Shown: positions 1 to 9,652 of the stretch, in pieces
Position numbering within the stretch: position 1 is the first letter of the stretch
How the letters are laid out: every line of letters begins with the position of its first letter
Source of the DNA: Thermanaeromonas toyohensis ToBE
Lineage (GTDB): Bacteria > Bacillota > DSM-521 > Neomoorellales > Neomoorellaceae
DNA length: 64,000 nt
Assembly (NCBI RefSeq): GCF_900176005.1
Contig: NZ_LT838272.1
Location: 763,587 to 827,586, forward strand
Direction: 5' to 3'
Made by a program: the position numbers and the translations under genes
The notes under the pieces: generated by a model
The model's database searches: none
The model's input: only the letters and a program-made list of their open reading frames with translations
Told to the model about the DNA's origin: nothing

Positions 1-866
1 AAGCTCCCACCTTTGCGGAAAAGGGTGAGCCTGGAGAGGAACGCTGGCTTCTACTGGAGTTAAAACTGCTAGCTGATGTAGGCTTGATAGGGTTACCTAA
101 CGCGGGTAAATCCACTCTTCTTTCGCGAATCTCAGCGGCCCGGCCTAAAATCGCCGATTATCCCTTTACGACCTTAACCCCCAATCTGGGGGTAGTGCGT
201 CTAGATGAGGAACATTCCTTTGTAGTGGCAGATATCCCTGGCCTTATCGAAGGTGCCCACCGGGGAGCTGGGTTAGGCCTCAAGTTTTTACGCCACATAG
301 AGAGGACCCGGATTTTGGTCCATGTGTTAGAAGTAGGTCTGCTCACAAAAGAAGAAGTGCTCCGTAACTTTAGGATTGTAAATGAAGAGTTAAGCCATTA
401 TAGCCCTAAGCTTCTTGAGCGCCCCCAAGTGATCGCTGCTAACAAGATCGACCTGCCAGGTGGACAGGAAAATGTGGAGTTTATAAAGGCTAGCCTTGGG
501 TCATCCTACCGTATTTTCCCTATCTCGGCTCTAAAGGGCGAGGGTATTGAACCCCTCCTTTGGTATTTGACAGAGCTTCTGGCCAGTTTGCCGGAAACCG
601 GGCCTATAATCTTAAAGGATGAATACGAGGAGACTTCCGTAATAAAGCCCCCCGTGACTATACTGCGGCAGGGCGATGTTTTTCTTGTTTCTGGTCCGGA
701 GGTGGAGCGGCGGGTGGCCATGACAGATTTTAACAATGAAGCAGCTGTGTATAGACTCCAACAAGCTTTAAAACGTCTGGGAGTAGAAGAAGCTCTGCGG
801 CGTGCTGGGGCCCGGCCAGGGGATACCGTCCGCATCGGTAATCAGGAGTTTGAGTGGCAAGAATGA
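1..866 (+). CDS. obgE: GTPase Obg/CgtA, 3' part (5' end outside window)
   Basis: Ribosome-associated GTPase needed for late 50S assembly and stress control. The reading frame is open from base 3, so the N-terminal glycine-rich Obg fold lies upstream of the window. Visible are the P-loop GLPNAGKS, the G3 motif DIPGL, the G4 motif NKID and a G5-like SALKGEG. A C-terminal OCT domain of about 70 residues follows, ending in [11 protein letters not shown]. The order of G domain then OCT domain is the standard Firmicute Obg layout. It is the first gene of a run that continues into proB with about 20 bp between stop and next start. An internal ATG at 84 lies inside the conserved G domain and is not a real start. 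Identification is firm; only the start is missing. Confidence 0.95.
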   Translation, partial: APTFAEKGEPGEERWLLLELKLLADVGLIGLPNAGKSTLLSRISAARPKIADYPFTTLTPNLGVVRLDEEHSFVVADIPGLIEGAHRGAGLGLKFLRHIERTRILVHVLEVGLLTKEEVLRNFRIVNEELSHYSPKLLERPQVIAANKIDLPGGQENVEFIKASLGSSYRIFPISALKGEGIEPLLWYLTELLASLPETGPIILKDEYEETSVIKPPVTILRQGDVFLVSGPEVERRVAMTDFNNEAAVYRLQQALKRLGVEEALRRAGARPGDTVRIGNQEFEWQE

Positions 867-885
867 CGAAGCGGGGGATCTCCCA

Positions 886-2022
886 TTGACTGCAGCTGAA
901 TGCCGGCGAACCTTAAGGAACAGCAAGCGATTGGTGGTTAAGGTAGGGACTAGCACCCTTACTCACCCTTCCGGTAAGCTTAATCTTGAGCGTTTGGAAA
1001 GGGTGGTAAGGGAGCTGGCCGATCAGGTTAATGCTGGTCGACAGGTAATTTTGGTAACCTCTGGGGCTGTAGGAGCCGGAATGGGCCGCCTAGGTCTTAA
1101 AGAGAAACCTCGGACGCTACCCGAAAAACAGGCGGCGGCTGCTGTGGGCCAAGGGATTCTTATGCATATGTATGAGAAGCTTTTTGCTGAATATGGAATA
1201 ATTGTAGCCCAGATTCTCCTAACCCGGGATGATCTGGCTGACCGGCGCCGCTACCTCAACGCCCGGCATACTTTAGGCACCCTCTTGCGCTTGGGTGTAT
1301 TGCCCATTATAAATGAAAATGATACGGTGGCCGTGGAAGAGATCCGGGTAGGGGATAATGACACTTTATCAGCCTTGGTAGCCGGTCTGGTGGATGCGGA
1401 TGTACTTATTTTATTAACCGATAGCGAAGGACTATATACTTCTAATCCCCAAACTTGTCCCGAAGCTAAGCTTATCCATGTAGTGGAAGAGATCACGCCA
1501 GAAATAGAATCTCTTGCAGGAGGGTCCAGTTCTACCTGGTCCACAGGGGGCATGGTTACCAAGATCCAGGCGGCACGTTTGGCCACCAGCTTCGGCATAC
1601 CAGTCGTTATTGCCAGTGGCTTCCTCCCTGGTCAGGTAGCGGCCATCCTCCGGGGCGAAGAGGTGGGTACCCTGTTTCTTCCGCGCGAGCACCGGGCCCA
1701 GGCTCGCAAACGGTGGCTGGCTTATGGCCCGTCAGTTCAAGGGAAGATCATAGTAGATGCCGGGGCAGCGCGGGCCCTTATCCATAGCGGGAAGAGCCTG
1801 TTACCCAGCGGTATTGTAAGCGTGGAGGGCGAATTCGACCAGGGAAGCCTGGTAAGTATAATAGGTCCTGGGGGGCAGGAGATCGCCCGGGGCATGGCTA
1901 ATTACTCTGCAGAGGAGATAAGGCGTATCCAAGGTAAGAAGACAAGTGAGATCCTTGCAGTTTTAGGTTATAAGGATTATGATGAAGTAGTGCACCGTGA
2001 TAATCTAATCATATTAGTGTAA
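886..2022 (+). CDS. proB: glutamate 5-kinase
   Basis: Phosphorylates L-glutamate to glutamyl 5-phosphate, the first step of proline synthesis. The amino-acid kinase domain begins with VVKVGTSTLT and contains the GAVGAG, NENDTVA and GDNDTLSA motifs. A PUA domain occupies roughly the last 90 residues. Total length from this start is 378 aa, the usual size for kinase plus PUA. The frame is open further upstream (GTG at 802) but that would overlap obgE by 65 bp. I choose TTG at 886 because GGGGGAT lies about 8 bases before it and it starts 19 bp after the obgE stop. It is followed after 17 bp by proA, so both enzymes of the glutamyl phosphate pathway are probably co-transcribed. The cytosolic kinase is usually inhibited by proline. 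Confidence 0.93.
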   Translation: MTAAECRRTLRNSKRLVVKVGTSTLTHPSGKLNLERLERVVRELADQVNAGRQVILVTSGAVGAGMGRLGLKEKPRTLPEKQAAAAVGQGILMHMYEKLFAEYGIIVAQILLTRDDLADRRRYLNARHTLGTLLRLGVLPIINENDTVAVEEIRVGDNDTLSALVAGLVDADVLILLTDSEGLYTSNPQTCPEAKLIHVVEEITPEIESLAGGSSSTWSTGGMVTKIQAARLATSFGIPVVIASGFLPGQVAAILRGEEVGTLFLPREHRAQARKRWLAYGPSVQGKIIVDAGAARALIHSGKSLLPSGIVSVEGEFDQGSLVSIIGPGGQEIARGMANYSAEEIRRIQGKKTSEILAVLGYKDYDEVVHRDNLIILV

Positions 2023-2039
2023 AACGGGGGTGAACAAGA

Positions 2040-3296
2040 ATGGGTGTGCGGGAGGAAGTTATAGCCCTAGCCCAGCGAGCTAAAGTAGCGGCGGTGCAGC
2101 TAGCAACCCTCAGCACGGAAGTAAAAAACAAAGCCCTTCAGGCCATGGCCCAGGCCTTGAGGGAAAAGGCGCCTGAAATCCTGGAAGCTAATGCTAAAGA
2201 TATGGAAGCTGGACAGGCCCAGGGTCTGTCCCGTGCTTTGCTGGACCGCTTGCTCCTTAATGAAAAGCGCATTGAGGAGATGGCCCAGGGCTTGGAAGCC
2301 TTGGTTAGCCTTCCCGACCCTGTAGGGGAAATAACTTCCATGTGGACGCGGCCCAATGGCCTTAAAATTGGGCGTATGCGGGTACCCCTAGGAGTGATAG
2401 GTATAATTTATGAAGCCCGGCCCAATGTCACGGTGGATGCAGCTGGGTTATGTTTAAAAACAGGAAATGCTGTCATCCTGCGGGGCGGTTCAGAAGCCAT
2501 TAATTCTAACCGGGCTATCACCAGGATCATAAGTGCGGCTGCTGCGGCTAGTGGTATACCAGAAGGAGCTATCCAGCTAGTGGATACTACCGACCGTGAA
2601 GCTGTACATGTAATGCTGCGGCTTAACGAATACATCGATGTTCTCATACCCAGGGGAGGCGCAGGCCTTATCCGGACAGTGGTGGAAAACGCCACCGTCC
2701 CCGTTATTGAGACGGGAGTAGGGAACTGCCACGTTTATGTAGATGCTGAAGCCGATCTGGAGATGGCTGAGAAGATCGTTATAAATGCCAAGACCCAGCG
2801 GCCAGGCGTTTGCAATGCCATGGAAACCTTGCTTGTGCATAAGGATATTGCTCCAGCTTTTCTACCTGTGATAGCGGAAAAGTTGCGGGACCTGGGGGTG
2901 GAGCTCCGGGGCTGCGAGTATACCCGTGCTTTAGTACCCTTTGCTAAAGAGGCTACAGAAGAGGATTGGGCCACAGAGTATTTAGATCTCATCTTGGCGG
3001 TTAAAGTAGTGAACGATCTTGAGGAAGCTATAGAGCATATAGGTAAATATGGTACCAAACACTCGGAAGCCATCGTCACCAATAACTATTTAAAAGCCTG
3101 GGAGTTCCTGCAGCGGGTGGATGCGGCGGCAGTATATGTTAATGCTTCCACACGCTTTACTGATGGCTTCCAGTATGGTTTTGGCGCCGAAATTGGTATT
3201 AGCACCCAGAAACTTCATGCCAGGGGGCCCATGGGTCCCGAACAGTTGACAACTTTTAAGTATATTGTCTTCGGCAGTGGACAGATCCGGCAATAA
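2040..3296 (+). CDS. proA: gamma-glutamyl phosphate reductase
   Basis: NADPH-dependent reduction of glutamyl 5-phosphate to glutamate semialdehyde, the second step of proline synthesis. The 418-aa product has the aldehyde-dehydrogenase-like fold. The catalytic cysteine is in [11 protein letters not shown] at about residue 258. Other typical segments are IYEARPNVT and [15 protein letters not shown]. The start ATG at 2040 has GGGGTG about 9 bases upstream and lies 17 bp after proB. ProA commonly works as a complex with ProB because the phosphate intermediate is labile, which fits the tight pairing. Nothing looks truncated. Confidence 0.95.
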   Translation: MGVREEVIALAQRAKVAAVQLATLSTEVKNKALQAMAQALREKAPEILEANAKDMEAGQAQGLSRALLDRLLLNEKRIEEMAQGLEALVSLPDPVGEITSMWTRPNGLKIGRMRVPLGVIGIIYEARPNVTVDAAGLCLKTGNAVILRGGSEAINSNRAITRIISAAAAASGIPEGAIQLVDTTDREAVHVMLRLNEYIDVLIPRGGAGLIRTVVENATVPVIETGVGNCHVYVDAEADLEMAEKIVINAKTQRPGVCNAMETLLVHKDIAPAFLPVIAEKLRDLGVELRGCEYTRALVPFAKEATEEDWATEYLDLILAVKVVNDLEEAIEHIGKYGTKHSEAIVTNNYLKAWEFLQRVDAAAVYVNASTRFTDGFQYGFGAEIGISTQKLHARGPMGPEQLTTFKYIVFGSGQIRQ

Positions 3297-3336
3297 TTGC
3301 TAAAATACTCTTGAACTAAAGGCCCCGGAGGATAAT

Positions 3337-3963
3337 ATGGCCTTAGCTGATACCTTTAAACGCGTCGGTTTGATGGGGGGCACCTTCGACCCCATTCACT
3401 ATGGCCACTTAGTTACTGCCGAGGCTGCTCGCTGCGAGTTTAACTTGGACAAAGTTATCTTTATTCCTTCGGGGCAGCCGCCCCATAAGAAGGATTATGA
3501 GGTTACGTCAGCCGAGCACCGTTACCGCATGACTGTGCTGGCCACCGCTAGCAATCCGTACTTTGAGGTTTCGCGGATAGAAATAGATCGCCCAGGTCTT
3601 TCCTATACCGTGGATACGGTAAGCGAATACCGCAGGCTATGGGGGCCTGAGCCAGAAATTTACTTTATAACGGGGGCTGATGCTATCCTGGAGATTCTCC
3701 ACTGGAAGGATGTAGATATACTTTTAACCAGGTGCCATTTTATAGCAGCTACCCGGCCTGGTTTTCCCTTGGCTAGGCTGGAAGAAGTTAAACCTCGTCT
3801 GCCCCAGGACGCGGAACAGCGTATTCATCTTTTAGAGGTACCAGCTTTGGCTATTTCTTCCACAGACATTCGGCGGCGTGTGAGGGAGGGTAAGAGTATC
3901 AAATACCTTTTGCCCGAACCTGTAGAAGAGTATATAAGGGAGCAAGGGCTATATCGAGAATGA
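3337..3963 (+). CDS. nadD: nicotinate-nucleotide adenylyltransferase
   Basis: Transfers AMP from ATP to nicotinate mononucleotide to give deamido-NAD, in NAD synthesis. The nucleotidyltransferase signature GGTFDPIHYGH is at residues 15-25, and the ATP-binding ISSTDIRRR is near residue 175. Length is 208 aa, normal for the family. Its start codon ATG at 3337 follows a CCCGGAGG ribosome site. The stop overlaps the start of yqeK by 4 bp (ATGA), indicating translational coupling. The nadD-yqeK-rsfS order is conserved across Firmicutes. Confidence 0.93.
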   Translation: MALADTFKRVGLMGGTFDPIHYGHLVTAEAARCEFNLDKVIFIPSGQPPHKKDYEVTSAEHRYRMTVLATASNPYFEVSRIEIDRPGLSYTVDTVSEYRRLWGPEPEIYFITGADAILEILHWKDVDILLTRCHFIAATRPGFPLARLEEVKPRLPQDAEQRIHLLEVPALAISSTDIRRRVREGKSIKYLLPEPVEEYIREQGLYRE

Positions 3964-4529
3964 AGGAAACGCATTATGATAAACTCTTAGCTCAGAAGCT
4001 ATCCCCTGCACGCTACCGTCATAGCCAGGGGGTAGCTTCTTACGCTGCGGAGTTGGCCCTCAAGTACAGGGCAGAAATAGGAAAGGCTAGACTCGCTGGG
4101 TTGTTACATGATTATGCCCGGGACCTGCCGGATGAAGAGATATTAGCCTTAGCCGAAAAAGCTGGTCTGATAACCTGCGAAGTAGAGAGAAAATTACCTA
4201 TACTATTACACGGGCCGGTGGGAGCTTACCTTATACGGAGGGAGCTGGGCCTAGATGACGAGGAGATCTTGCAGGCCATCAGCCGTCATACTGTAGGCTC
4301 GGCAGATATGACCCTCCTAGATAAAATAATCTACCTGGCGGATGCTTTAGAACCTGGTCGACATTATCCGGGGGTGGAGTTTCTTCGTAGCTTGGTGGAG
4401 GAGGATCTGGATAAAGCCTTACTAAAAGCCCTGGAGAGCAGCATAACTTATGTCCTTAAAAAAGGCCAACTATTACACCCGGCTACAGTGGAGGCCAGGA
4501 ATTACCTGTTGTTAAAGGGGAATAGTTAA
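3960..4529 (+). CDS. yqeK: YqeK-family HD hydrolase, probable diadenosine tetraphosphatase
   Basis: HD-domain metal-dependent phosphohydrolase. Family members from Firmicutes hydrolyse Ap4A symmetrically to two ADP, which removes a stress dinucleotide. Metal ligands are visible as H21, the HD pair at residues 50-51 (LLHDYARD), a histidine in LLHGPVGA and a late aspartate in KIIYLADALEPGR. Length is 189 aa. It overlaps nadD by 4 bp and precedes rsfS by about 50 bp, the common arrangement. The assignment of substrate rests on the family, not on this sequence. Confidence 0.88.
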   Translation: MKETHYDKLLAQKLSPARYRHSQGVASYAAELALKYRAEIGKARLAGLLHDYARDLPDEEILALAEKAGLITCEVERKLPILLHGPVGAYLIRRELGLDDEEILQAISRHTVGSADMTLLDKIIYLADALEPGRHYPGVEFLRSLVEEDLDKALLKALESSITYVLKKGQLLHPATVEARNYLLLKGNS

Positions 4530-4580
4530 ATTCCAGGAAGGTATGTGGGGTAATCTTAATTTTAAGGGGGTTTTGCTTGC

Positions 4581-4931
4581 TTGGTAGATGCTTTGCGGGT
4601 GGCCCAGGTAGCCGCTCGGGCCGCTCGTGATAAAAAGGGGCAACAAGTTGTTATATTAGACATACGCAAGATTTCACTAATAGCTGACTACTTCGTTATA
4701 ACCCATGGTACCTCCATCCCCCAGGTGCAGGCTATTGCCCGAGAAGTGGAGGAGAAGGTCACGGCCTTGGGAGAAAGGCTTTTGCGGAGGGAGGGTTTTG
4801 ATTCTGCCCGGTGGATCCTCCTCGATTTTGGGGCCGTGGTAGTCCATGTGTTTATGGAGGAAGAGCGCAAGTTTTATGATCTGGAACGCCTGTGGGGGGA
4901 TGCCGAGGTGATAGAAGATAATGGTTTTTAA
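4581..4931 (+). CDS. rsfS: ribosomal silencing factor RsfS
   Basis: Binds ribosomal protein uL14 and blocks joining of 30S and 50S subunits when nutrients are limiting. The 116-aa product has the DUF143/Iojap fold, with a conserved YFVITHG-type segment, a run of ILLDFGAVVVHVF and the terminal FYDLERLWGDAE. The start is TTG at 4581, with AAGGGGG about 10 bases upstream; no ATG or GTG is available near the expected N-terminus. It sits between yqeK and leuS, a neighbour pattern seen widely in Clostridia. Confidence 0.92.
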   Translation: MVDALRVAQVAARAARDKKGQQVVILDIRKISLIADYFVITHGTSIPQVQAIAREVEEKVTALGERLLRREGFDSARWILLDFGAVVVHVFMEEERKFYDLERLWGDAEVIEDNGF

Positions 4932-4961
4932 AGGGTAGCTGGAAGGGAGTGAAAAAGAATC

Positions 4962-7457
4962 TTGGAGGCTAGATATAACTTTAAAGAGATAGAGCCCAAA
5001 TGGCAGCGTCGGTGGGAGGCTAACGAACTTTACAAAGTACGGGAGGATGACCCGCGTCCTAAGTTTTATTGCCTGGAGATGTTTCCCTATCCTTCAGGCA
5101 ACCTCCACATGGGACATGTGCGTAACTATACCATTGGAGACGTGGTAGCCCGCTTCAAGCGTATGCGTGGGTTTAATGTCCTGCACCCTATGGGCTGGGA
5201 TGCCTTCGGCCTGCCAGCAGAAAATGCTGCCATCAAGCACGGGATACATCCGGCGGAGTGGACTTGGAAGAACATTGCCAACATGCGCCGGCAGCTAAAG
5301 TCTATGGGTATAAGTTATGACTGGGACCGGGAGATTGCCACCTGCCATCCCAGCTATTACAGATGGACCCAGTGGCTGTTCCTCCAAATGTATAAACATG
5401 GATTGGCCTACCGCAAAAAGGCTGCCGTGAACTGGTGCCCTTCTTGTGCCACAGTGCTGGCCAATGAGCAGGTAGTAGGAGGGGCTTGTGAACGCTGTGG
5501 TACCCCTGTAACTCGCCGGGACTTGGAGCAGTGGTTCTTCCGTATTACAAAGTACGCGGACCGTTTACTAGAGGATTTAAAGAAGCTCCCTGGTTGGCCG
5601 GAAAAGGTCAAGGTGATGCAAGAAAACTGGATCGGTAAGAGCTTCGGTGCCGAGGTGGTCTTTCGCTTGGAGGGGAGCGAGGAGGAGATTCCTGTTTTTA
5701 CTACCCGTCCCGATACCCTTTTCGGGGTAACTTATATGGTGTTAGCTCCGGAGCATCCCCTAGTGGAAAAGCTTACGCGCGGTACGCCCTATGAAGAGGA
5801 AGTGCATAGGTTTGTAGAGGCTGCCCGCCATTTAAGCACCTTGGACCGTACTGCCACAGAGAAAGAAAAGGAAGGCATGTTCATTGGCGCTTATGCTGTA
5901 AATCCCGTCAATGGGGAAAAGATCCCTGTCTGGATCGCCAACTATGTGCTCATGGAATACGGTACGGGGGCAGTCATGGGTGTACCAGCCCACGACCAGC
6001 GGGACTTCGAGTTCGCCCGGAAATATGGGTTACCTATAAAGGTGGTTATCCAGCCTCCCGACCAAGAACTGAATCCCTCCACTATGGAGCAGGCCTATGT
6101 AGATCCGGGTATAATGGTGGATTCCGGCCCCTTTACTGGATTGCCCAGCGAAGAGGGTAAAGACAAGGTAATAGCTTACCTGGAAGAAAGAGGGTTGGGA
6201 AGACGGAAAGTTAATTATAAGCTACGGGATTGGCTCATTTCCCGACAGCGGTACTGGGGGGCTCCCATCCCCATAATCTACTGCGACCGTTGCGGTATTG
6301 TACCTGTGCCAGAAGAGGATTTGCCGGTTATCCTGCCGGAGGGGGTAGAGTTTAAACCTACAGGAGAATCTCCTCTTAAGGAATGCCCGGAGTTTGTGAA
6401 TACTACTTGCCCAGCCTGCGGGTCGCCGGCCCGGCGAGAGACGGACACCATGGATACCTTTGTCTGTTCTTCCTGGTACTTCCTGCGTTATACCAGCCCC
6501 CATAGCCAGGAAGTACCTTTCGAGCGGGAAAAGGTAGATTACTGGATGAACGTAGATCAATATATCGGGGGCGTGGAGCATGCCATCCTCCATCTCATGT
6601 ATGCCCGTTTCTTTACTAAAGCCCTGTACGATTTCGGATTGGTGGGGGTGGAGGAACCCTTTAAGAATCTACTTACCCAAGGTATGGTTCTTAAAGATGG
6701 GGGTAAGATGTCCAAATCCAAGGGAAATGTTGTAAGCCCGGAGGAGATCATCGACCGCTATGGCGCAGATACTGCCCGCCTCTTTATCTTATTTGCTGCT
6801 CCTCCAGAACGGGATCTGGAGTGGAGCGACCAGGGGGTAGAAGGTTGCTATCGTTTTTTAAACCGTGTCTGGAGGTTGGTCTATAATTATAGCAGCAGAG
6901 TACGGGGGATAGAGGAGAATAAAGGCATTAGACTCCTGAAAAAAGCTGACAAGGAGCTGTACCGCTTGCTCCATGCTACCATCAAAAAAGTAACGGAGGA
7001 TATAGAGGAACGTTTTAACTTTAATACGGCCATAAGCGCCATCATGGAGCTGGTCAATGGGCTCTACGATTACCAGGAGCAGGTTGTTCCTGAGGAGCAA
7101 AATTTACTTTTAGTAAAAGAAGCTTTGAGCAAATTAATCGTCCTTCTGGCGCCCTTTGCGCCCCATATAGCGGAGGAGCTCTGGCAGGGGATAGGTAAAG
7201 AGAAAAGCGTCCATTTGGAGAGTTGGCCGGAGTATGACCCCGAGGCTCTTGTGGCCGATGAGGTTACGGTGGTGGTCCAGATCAACGGTAAGGTCCGCGA
7301 CCGTATTCAGGTACCGGCTGGTCTAAAGGAGGAGGAGCTCCGGGAAGTTGTCCTTTCCCGGGAGAAGGTGGCTAATTGGTTAAAAGGGCAGCAGCTACTT
7401 AAAGTTATTGTGGTACCGGATAAACTGGTTAATCTGGTGGTGCGTAAAGCTGGCTAA
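4962..7457 (+). CDS. leuS: leucyl-tRNA synthetase
   Basis: Class I synthetase charging tRNA-Leu. The HIGH-type motif appears as PSGNLHMGH at residues 44-52 and KMSKS at about residue 582. A zinc-ribbon-like CPSC/CERCG pair is near residue 160, and a CP1 editing domain is inserted between the two halves of the catalytic core (TTRPDTLFG, then GVPAHDQRD). Length is 831 aa. The start is TTG at 4962 with GGAAGGGAG upstream. No T-box or other tRNA-sensing leader fits in the 30 bp before the gene, so it is probably transcribed with rsfS. Confidence 0.96.
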   Translation: MEARYNFKEIEPKWQRRWEANELYKVREDDPRPKFYCLEMFPYPSGNLHMGHVRNYTIGDVVARFKRMRGFNVLHPMGWDAFGLPAENAAIKHGIHPAEWTWKNIANMRRQLKSMGISYDWDREIATCHPSYYRWTQWLFLQMYKHGLAYRKKAAVNWCPSCATVLANEQVVGGACERCGTPVTRRDLEQWFFRITKYADRLLEDLKKLPGWPEKVKVMQENWIGKSFGAEVVFRLEGSEEEIPVFTTRPDTLFGVTYMVLAPEHPLVEKLTRGTPYEEEVHRFVEAARHLSTLDRTATEKEKEGMFIGAYAVNPVNGEKIPVWIANYVLMEYGTGAVMGVPAHDQRDFEFARKYGLPIKVVIQPPDQELNPSTMEQAYVDPGIMVDSGPFTGLPSEEGKDKVIAYLEERGLGRRKVNYKLRDWLISRQRYWGAPIPIIYCDRCGIVPVPEEDLPVILPEGVEFKPTGESPLKECPEFVNTTCPACGSPARRETDTMDTFVCSSWYFLRYTSPHSQEVPFEREKVDYWMNVDQYIGGVEHAILHLMYARFFTKALYDFGLVGVEEPFKNLLTQGMVLKDGGKMSKSKGNVVSPEEIIDRYGADTARLFILFAAPPERDLEWSDQGVEGCYRFLNRVWRLVYNYSSRVRGIEENKGIRLLKKADKELYRLLHATIKKVTEDIEERFNFNTAISAIMELVNGLYDYQEQVVPEEQNLLLVKEALSKLIVLLAPFAPHIAEELWQGIGKEKSVHLESWPEYDPEALVADEVTVVVQINGKVRDRIQVPAGLKEEELREVVLSREKVANWLKGQQLLKVIVVPDKLVNLVVRKAG

Positions 7458-7471
7458 GGGGGGAAGAAATT

Positions 7472-7783
7472 ATGCCGGTGGCCCAGATAACAGTTATTCC
7501 CTTAGGGGGTCCAGGCTCACCCAGTATAAGCTCTTATGTAGCGGAGCTGCAGCGGCTTCTAGGAGAGACACCGGGGATCAAGTTCCAGCTTACGCCCATG
7601 GCTACAGTAGTGGAAGGGGACCTGGATATCCTTTTCCAGGTTTTCCGGCGGATGCACGAGCTCCCCTTTAAGAAAGGCGCCTTAAGGGTGATAACTTCCA
7701 TTAGCATAGACGATCGGAAGGATAAGGAGCTTACCATGGAAGGCAAGCTAGAATCCGTGCGAAAGAAGCTTAAGGAAGGGTAA
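7472..7783 (+). CDS. MTH1187/YqgV-family thiamine-binding-type protein
   Basis: A 103-aa protein of the MTH1187/YkoF-like superfamily (formerly DUF77). Members form ferredoxin-like tetramers and some bind thiamine or its precursor. Supporting segments are the N-terminal AQITVIPLGG, the LTPMATVVEG in the middle and the VITSISIDDR near the end. The ATG at 7472 is preceded by AAGGGGGGAAG. It begins 14 bp after leuS, so it is likely in the same transcript. The true ligand is unknown for this protein. Confidence 0.8.
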   Translation: MPVAQITVIPLGGPGSPSISSYVAELQRLLGETPGIKFQLTPMATVVEGDLDILFQVFRRMHELPFKKGALRVITSISIDDRKDKELTMEGKLESVRKKLKEG

Positions 7784-7812
7784 AGGCCAAGCAGGAATTT
7801 GACTTACATGTG

Positions 7813-7822
7813 TTGTATACAA
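7813..7822. promoter_or_regulatory. TTGTATACAA palindrome before the DUF1646 gene
   Basis: A perfect 10-bp palindrome in the 114-bp gap before the DUF1646 gene. It contains the same TTGTATAC half-site that forms the inverted repeat before the CBS/HTH repressor gene at 44050. A possible -10 sequence TACAAT (7818-7823) overlaps it. It may be a second operator of that repressor, but a single 10-bp match is weak evidence. Confidence 0.35.
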
Positions 7823-7897
7823 TTAACCTGTGTGTTTTTACGTATTTTTACGGTGCCACCTTTGCTGCCCAACTTTCTAGTCAAAGGGGATGGCCCA

Positions 7898-8917
7898 TTG
7901 ATCTTAGGGCTGATTATTATCCTCATTCTAGTATTAACTTTACCTTTCTTAGTTAAGCCTGTAGAGCATAACTTAGAGCCCTTCCTCTTTTTTATGGGTT
8001 TGCTGGCCACCATAGTCGCCGGCGTGTTAAGGAAGGAGCTGGTGGTAGAGATTTTAGAGAACCACCTGCTTTATATGATCACGCTAGCAGTGCTGCTAGC
8101 CGGCATCCTCTTTAAGATACTCCAGAAGAGGGTTAAGGGCGCTATCAATGGGATATTAAAGTTCCTCCCCTTAAAAGTGTTTTTGGCATTGATTATAATC
8201 CTTTTAGGCCTTCTTAGTAGTATTATTACGGCCATCATCGCTTCCCTAGTATTGGTGGAAATCATAAACAACCTGCCCCTGGACCGACGTAATAAGATAC
8301 GGTTAGATATTATAGCTTGCTTCTCCATAGGCTTGGGGGCGGCCCTGACCCCCATTGGTGAACCCCTTTCCACCATTGCTACTTCCAAACTGGATGTCGA
8401 CTTTTGGTACCTTATGCGGGAAATAGGGGATCTTATTATTCCAGGTATCGTAGCCTTGGGCCTCCTAGAGACTTACCTCCTCCGCACCCAGGGGAGGAGT
8501 GAAACACTGGTGGCTGAACAGGAGGAAGAGACCTACGCTGGAGTAATTATAAGGGCCCTAAAGGTTTTTCTATTCGTTCTGGCTTTAGAATTGCTGGGCG
8601 CTGGGTTTAAGCCGGTTATTGACACTTATATTATTCCCCTGGACAGCCGCCTCTTGTACTGGATAAATATCATTTCCGCCATCCTGGATAATGCTACCTT
8701 GGCGGCTGCCGAGATAAGCCCCAAGATGACCTCTACCCAGATCGAGGCTATCCTTATGGGCCTGCTTATAAGTGGAGGTATGCTCATCCCTGGTAATATT
8801 CCTAATATAGTGTCTGCGGGTAGGTTGAAGATTACTAGCAGGGAGTGGGCAGCCCTGGGCGTACCTCTGGGGCTTATAATCCTAACTATTTACTATTTGA
8901 TTATATTTGTGTTATAG
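7898..8917 (+). CDS. DUF1646 family polytopic membrane protein
   Basis: Integral membrane protein of the DUF1646 family, which belongs with ion-transporter-like folds and has no settled substrate. Most of the chain is hydrophobic, with about nine to eleven membrane segments. The conserved GAALTPIGEPLSTIA loop is near residue 145, and a second half has the related GGMLIPGNIPNIVSAGR segment, as in inverted-repeat transporters. I place the start at TTG 7898 because AAAGGGGA lies 7 bases before it and the chain then begins directly with a membrane helix. The frame is open back to 7799, but that adds an unlikely 33-residue leader. The protein may be a cation transporter; that is inference. Confidence 0.75.
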   Translation: MILGLIIILILVLTLPFLVKPVEHNLEPFLFFMGLLATIVAGVLRKELVVEILENHLLYMITLAVLLAGILFKILQKRVKGAINGILKFLPLKVFLALIIILLGLLSSIITAIIASLVLVEIINNLPLDRRNKIRLDIIACFSIGLGAALTPIGEPLSTIATSKLDVDFWYLMREIGDLIIPGIVALGLLETYLLRTQGRSETLVAEQEEETYAGVIIRALKVFLFVLALELLGAGFKPVIDTYIIPLDSRLLYWINIISAILDNATLAAAEISPKMTSTQIEAILMGLLISGGMLIPGNIPNIVSAGRLKITSREWAALGVPLGLIILTIYYLIIFVL

Positions 8918-8942
8918 CGTTACCACCTCTGGGGTGAAAAAA

Positions 8943-9584
8943 ATGTGGGAGTGGGATAGCCGGGCGCGTTGGGTACTAATCCTTATCATCGCGGCCCTCC
9001 TGTTTGGCGCTGGGGTACAATATGGGAAGTGGAGGCAGGCTGGGGAAATGGCTGGGCCTGCTGTGGAACGAGGGGTAGTAGGTTCGCCAGCTTTAAAGGA
9101 TAGGCCACGCGAGGGAGAGGATAGGCAGCCTCCTGTTTCAAAAGGGGAGGAGTTCATTAAGATCCACGTAGCGGGAGCCGTAGAACGGCCGGGGGTATAC
9201 CAGTTGCCTACAGGTGCCCGAGTAAATGAAGCCCTGAAACTGGCAGGGCTTCTTCCTGAAGCAGATCCCCATGCCCTTAATTTAGCCGCACCTTTAGCCG
9301 ACGGTCAGCAAATTATTGTACCGCGGATGGGTGAGGAAGGTAAGGTTATTCCTTCCGGACCTGTTGGTTCAGGGAGCAGTAAACTGCAAGGGAAGGTAAA
9401 TATAAACACTGCTGGCCTAGAAGAGCTGGATAGCCTTCCGGGGTTAGGGCCCAGCCTGGCCCAAAGGATCATCGAATACCGCCAACAGCATGGCCCCTTC
9501 CAGAACATCGAAGACCTGCAGAACGTGCCTGGTATCGGGGCCAAACGCTGGGAGAATCTTAAGGATTTAATTACTGTGCGTTAA
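8943..9584 (+). CDS. comEA: ComEA-type DNA-binding competence protein
   Basis: Membrane-anchored receptor that binds double-stranded DNA during natural transformation. The 213-aa product has an N-terminal transmembrane anchor (about residues 10-25), a linker, a SLBB domain starting at IKIHVAGAVERPGVY, and two C-terminal helix-hairpin-helix repeats (INTAGLEELDSLPGLG, LQNVPGIGAKRWEN). The start ATG at 8943 has GGGGTGA five bases upstream; an earlier in-frame start at 8907 would lack a ribosome site and overlap the upstream gene. comEC lies 2.4 kb downstream, separated by uppP, rpsT and holA. Confidence 0.9.
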   Translation: MWEWDSRARWVLILIIAALLFGAGVQYGKWRQAGEMAGPAVERGVVGSPALKDRPREGEDRQPPVSKGEEFIKIHVAGAVERPGVYQLPTGARVNEALKLAGLLPEADPHALNLAAPLADGQQIIVPRMGEEGKVIPSGPVGSGSSKLQGKVNINTAGLEELDSLPGLGPSLAQRIIEYRQQHGPFQNIEDLQNVPGIGAKRWENLKDLITVR

Positions 9585-9652
9585 GTAGGCTAGTTAAGCA
9601 AGTAGAAGAGCTTATTTTAGTAAAATATTAAGGCGAAGGAAGGTTCGATTAG

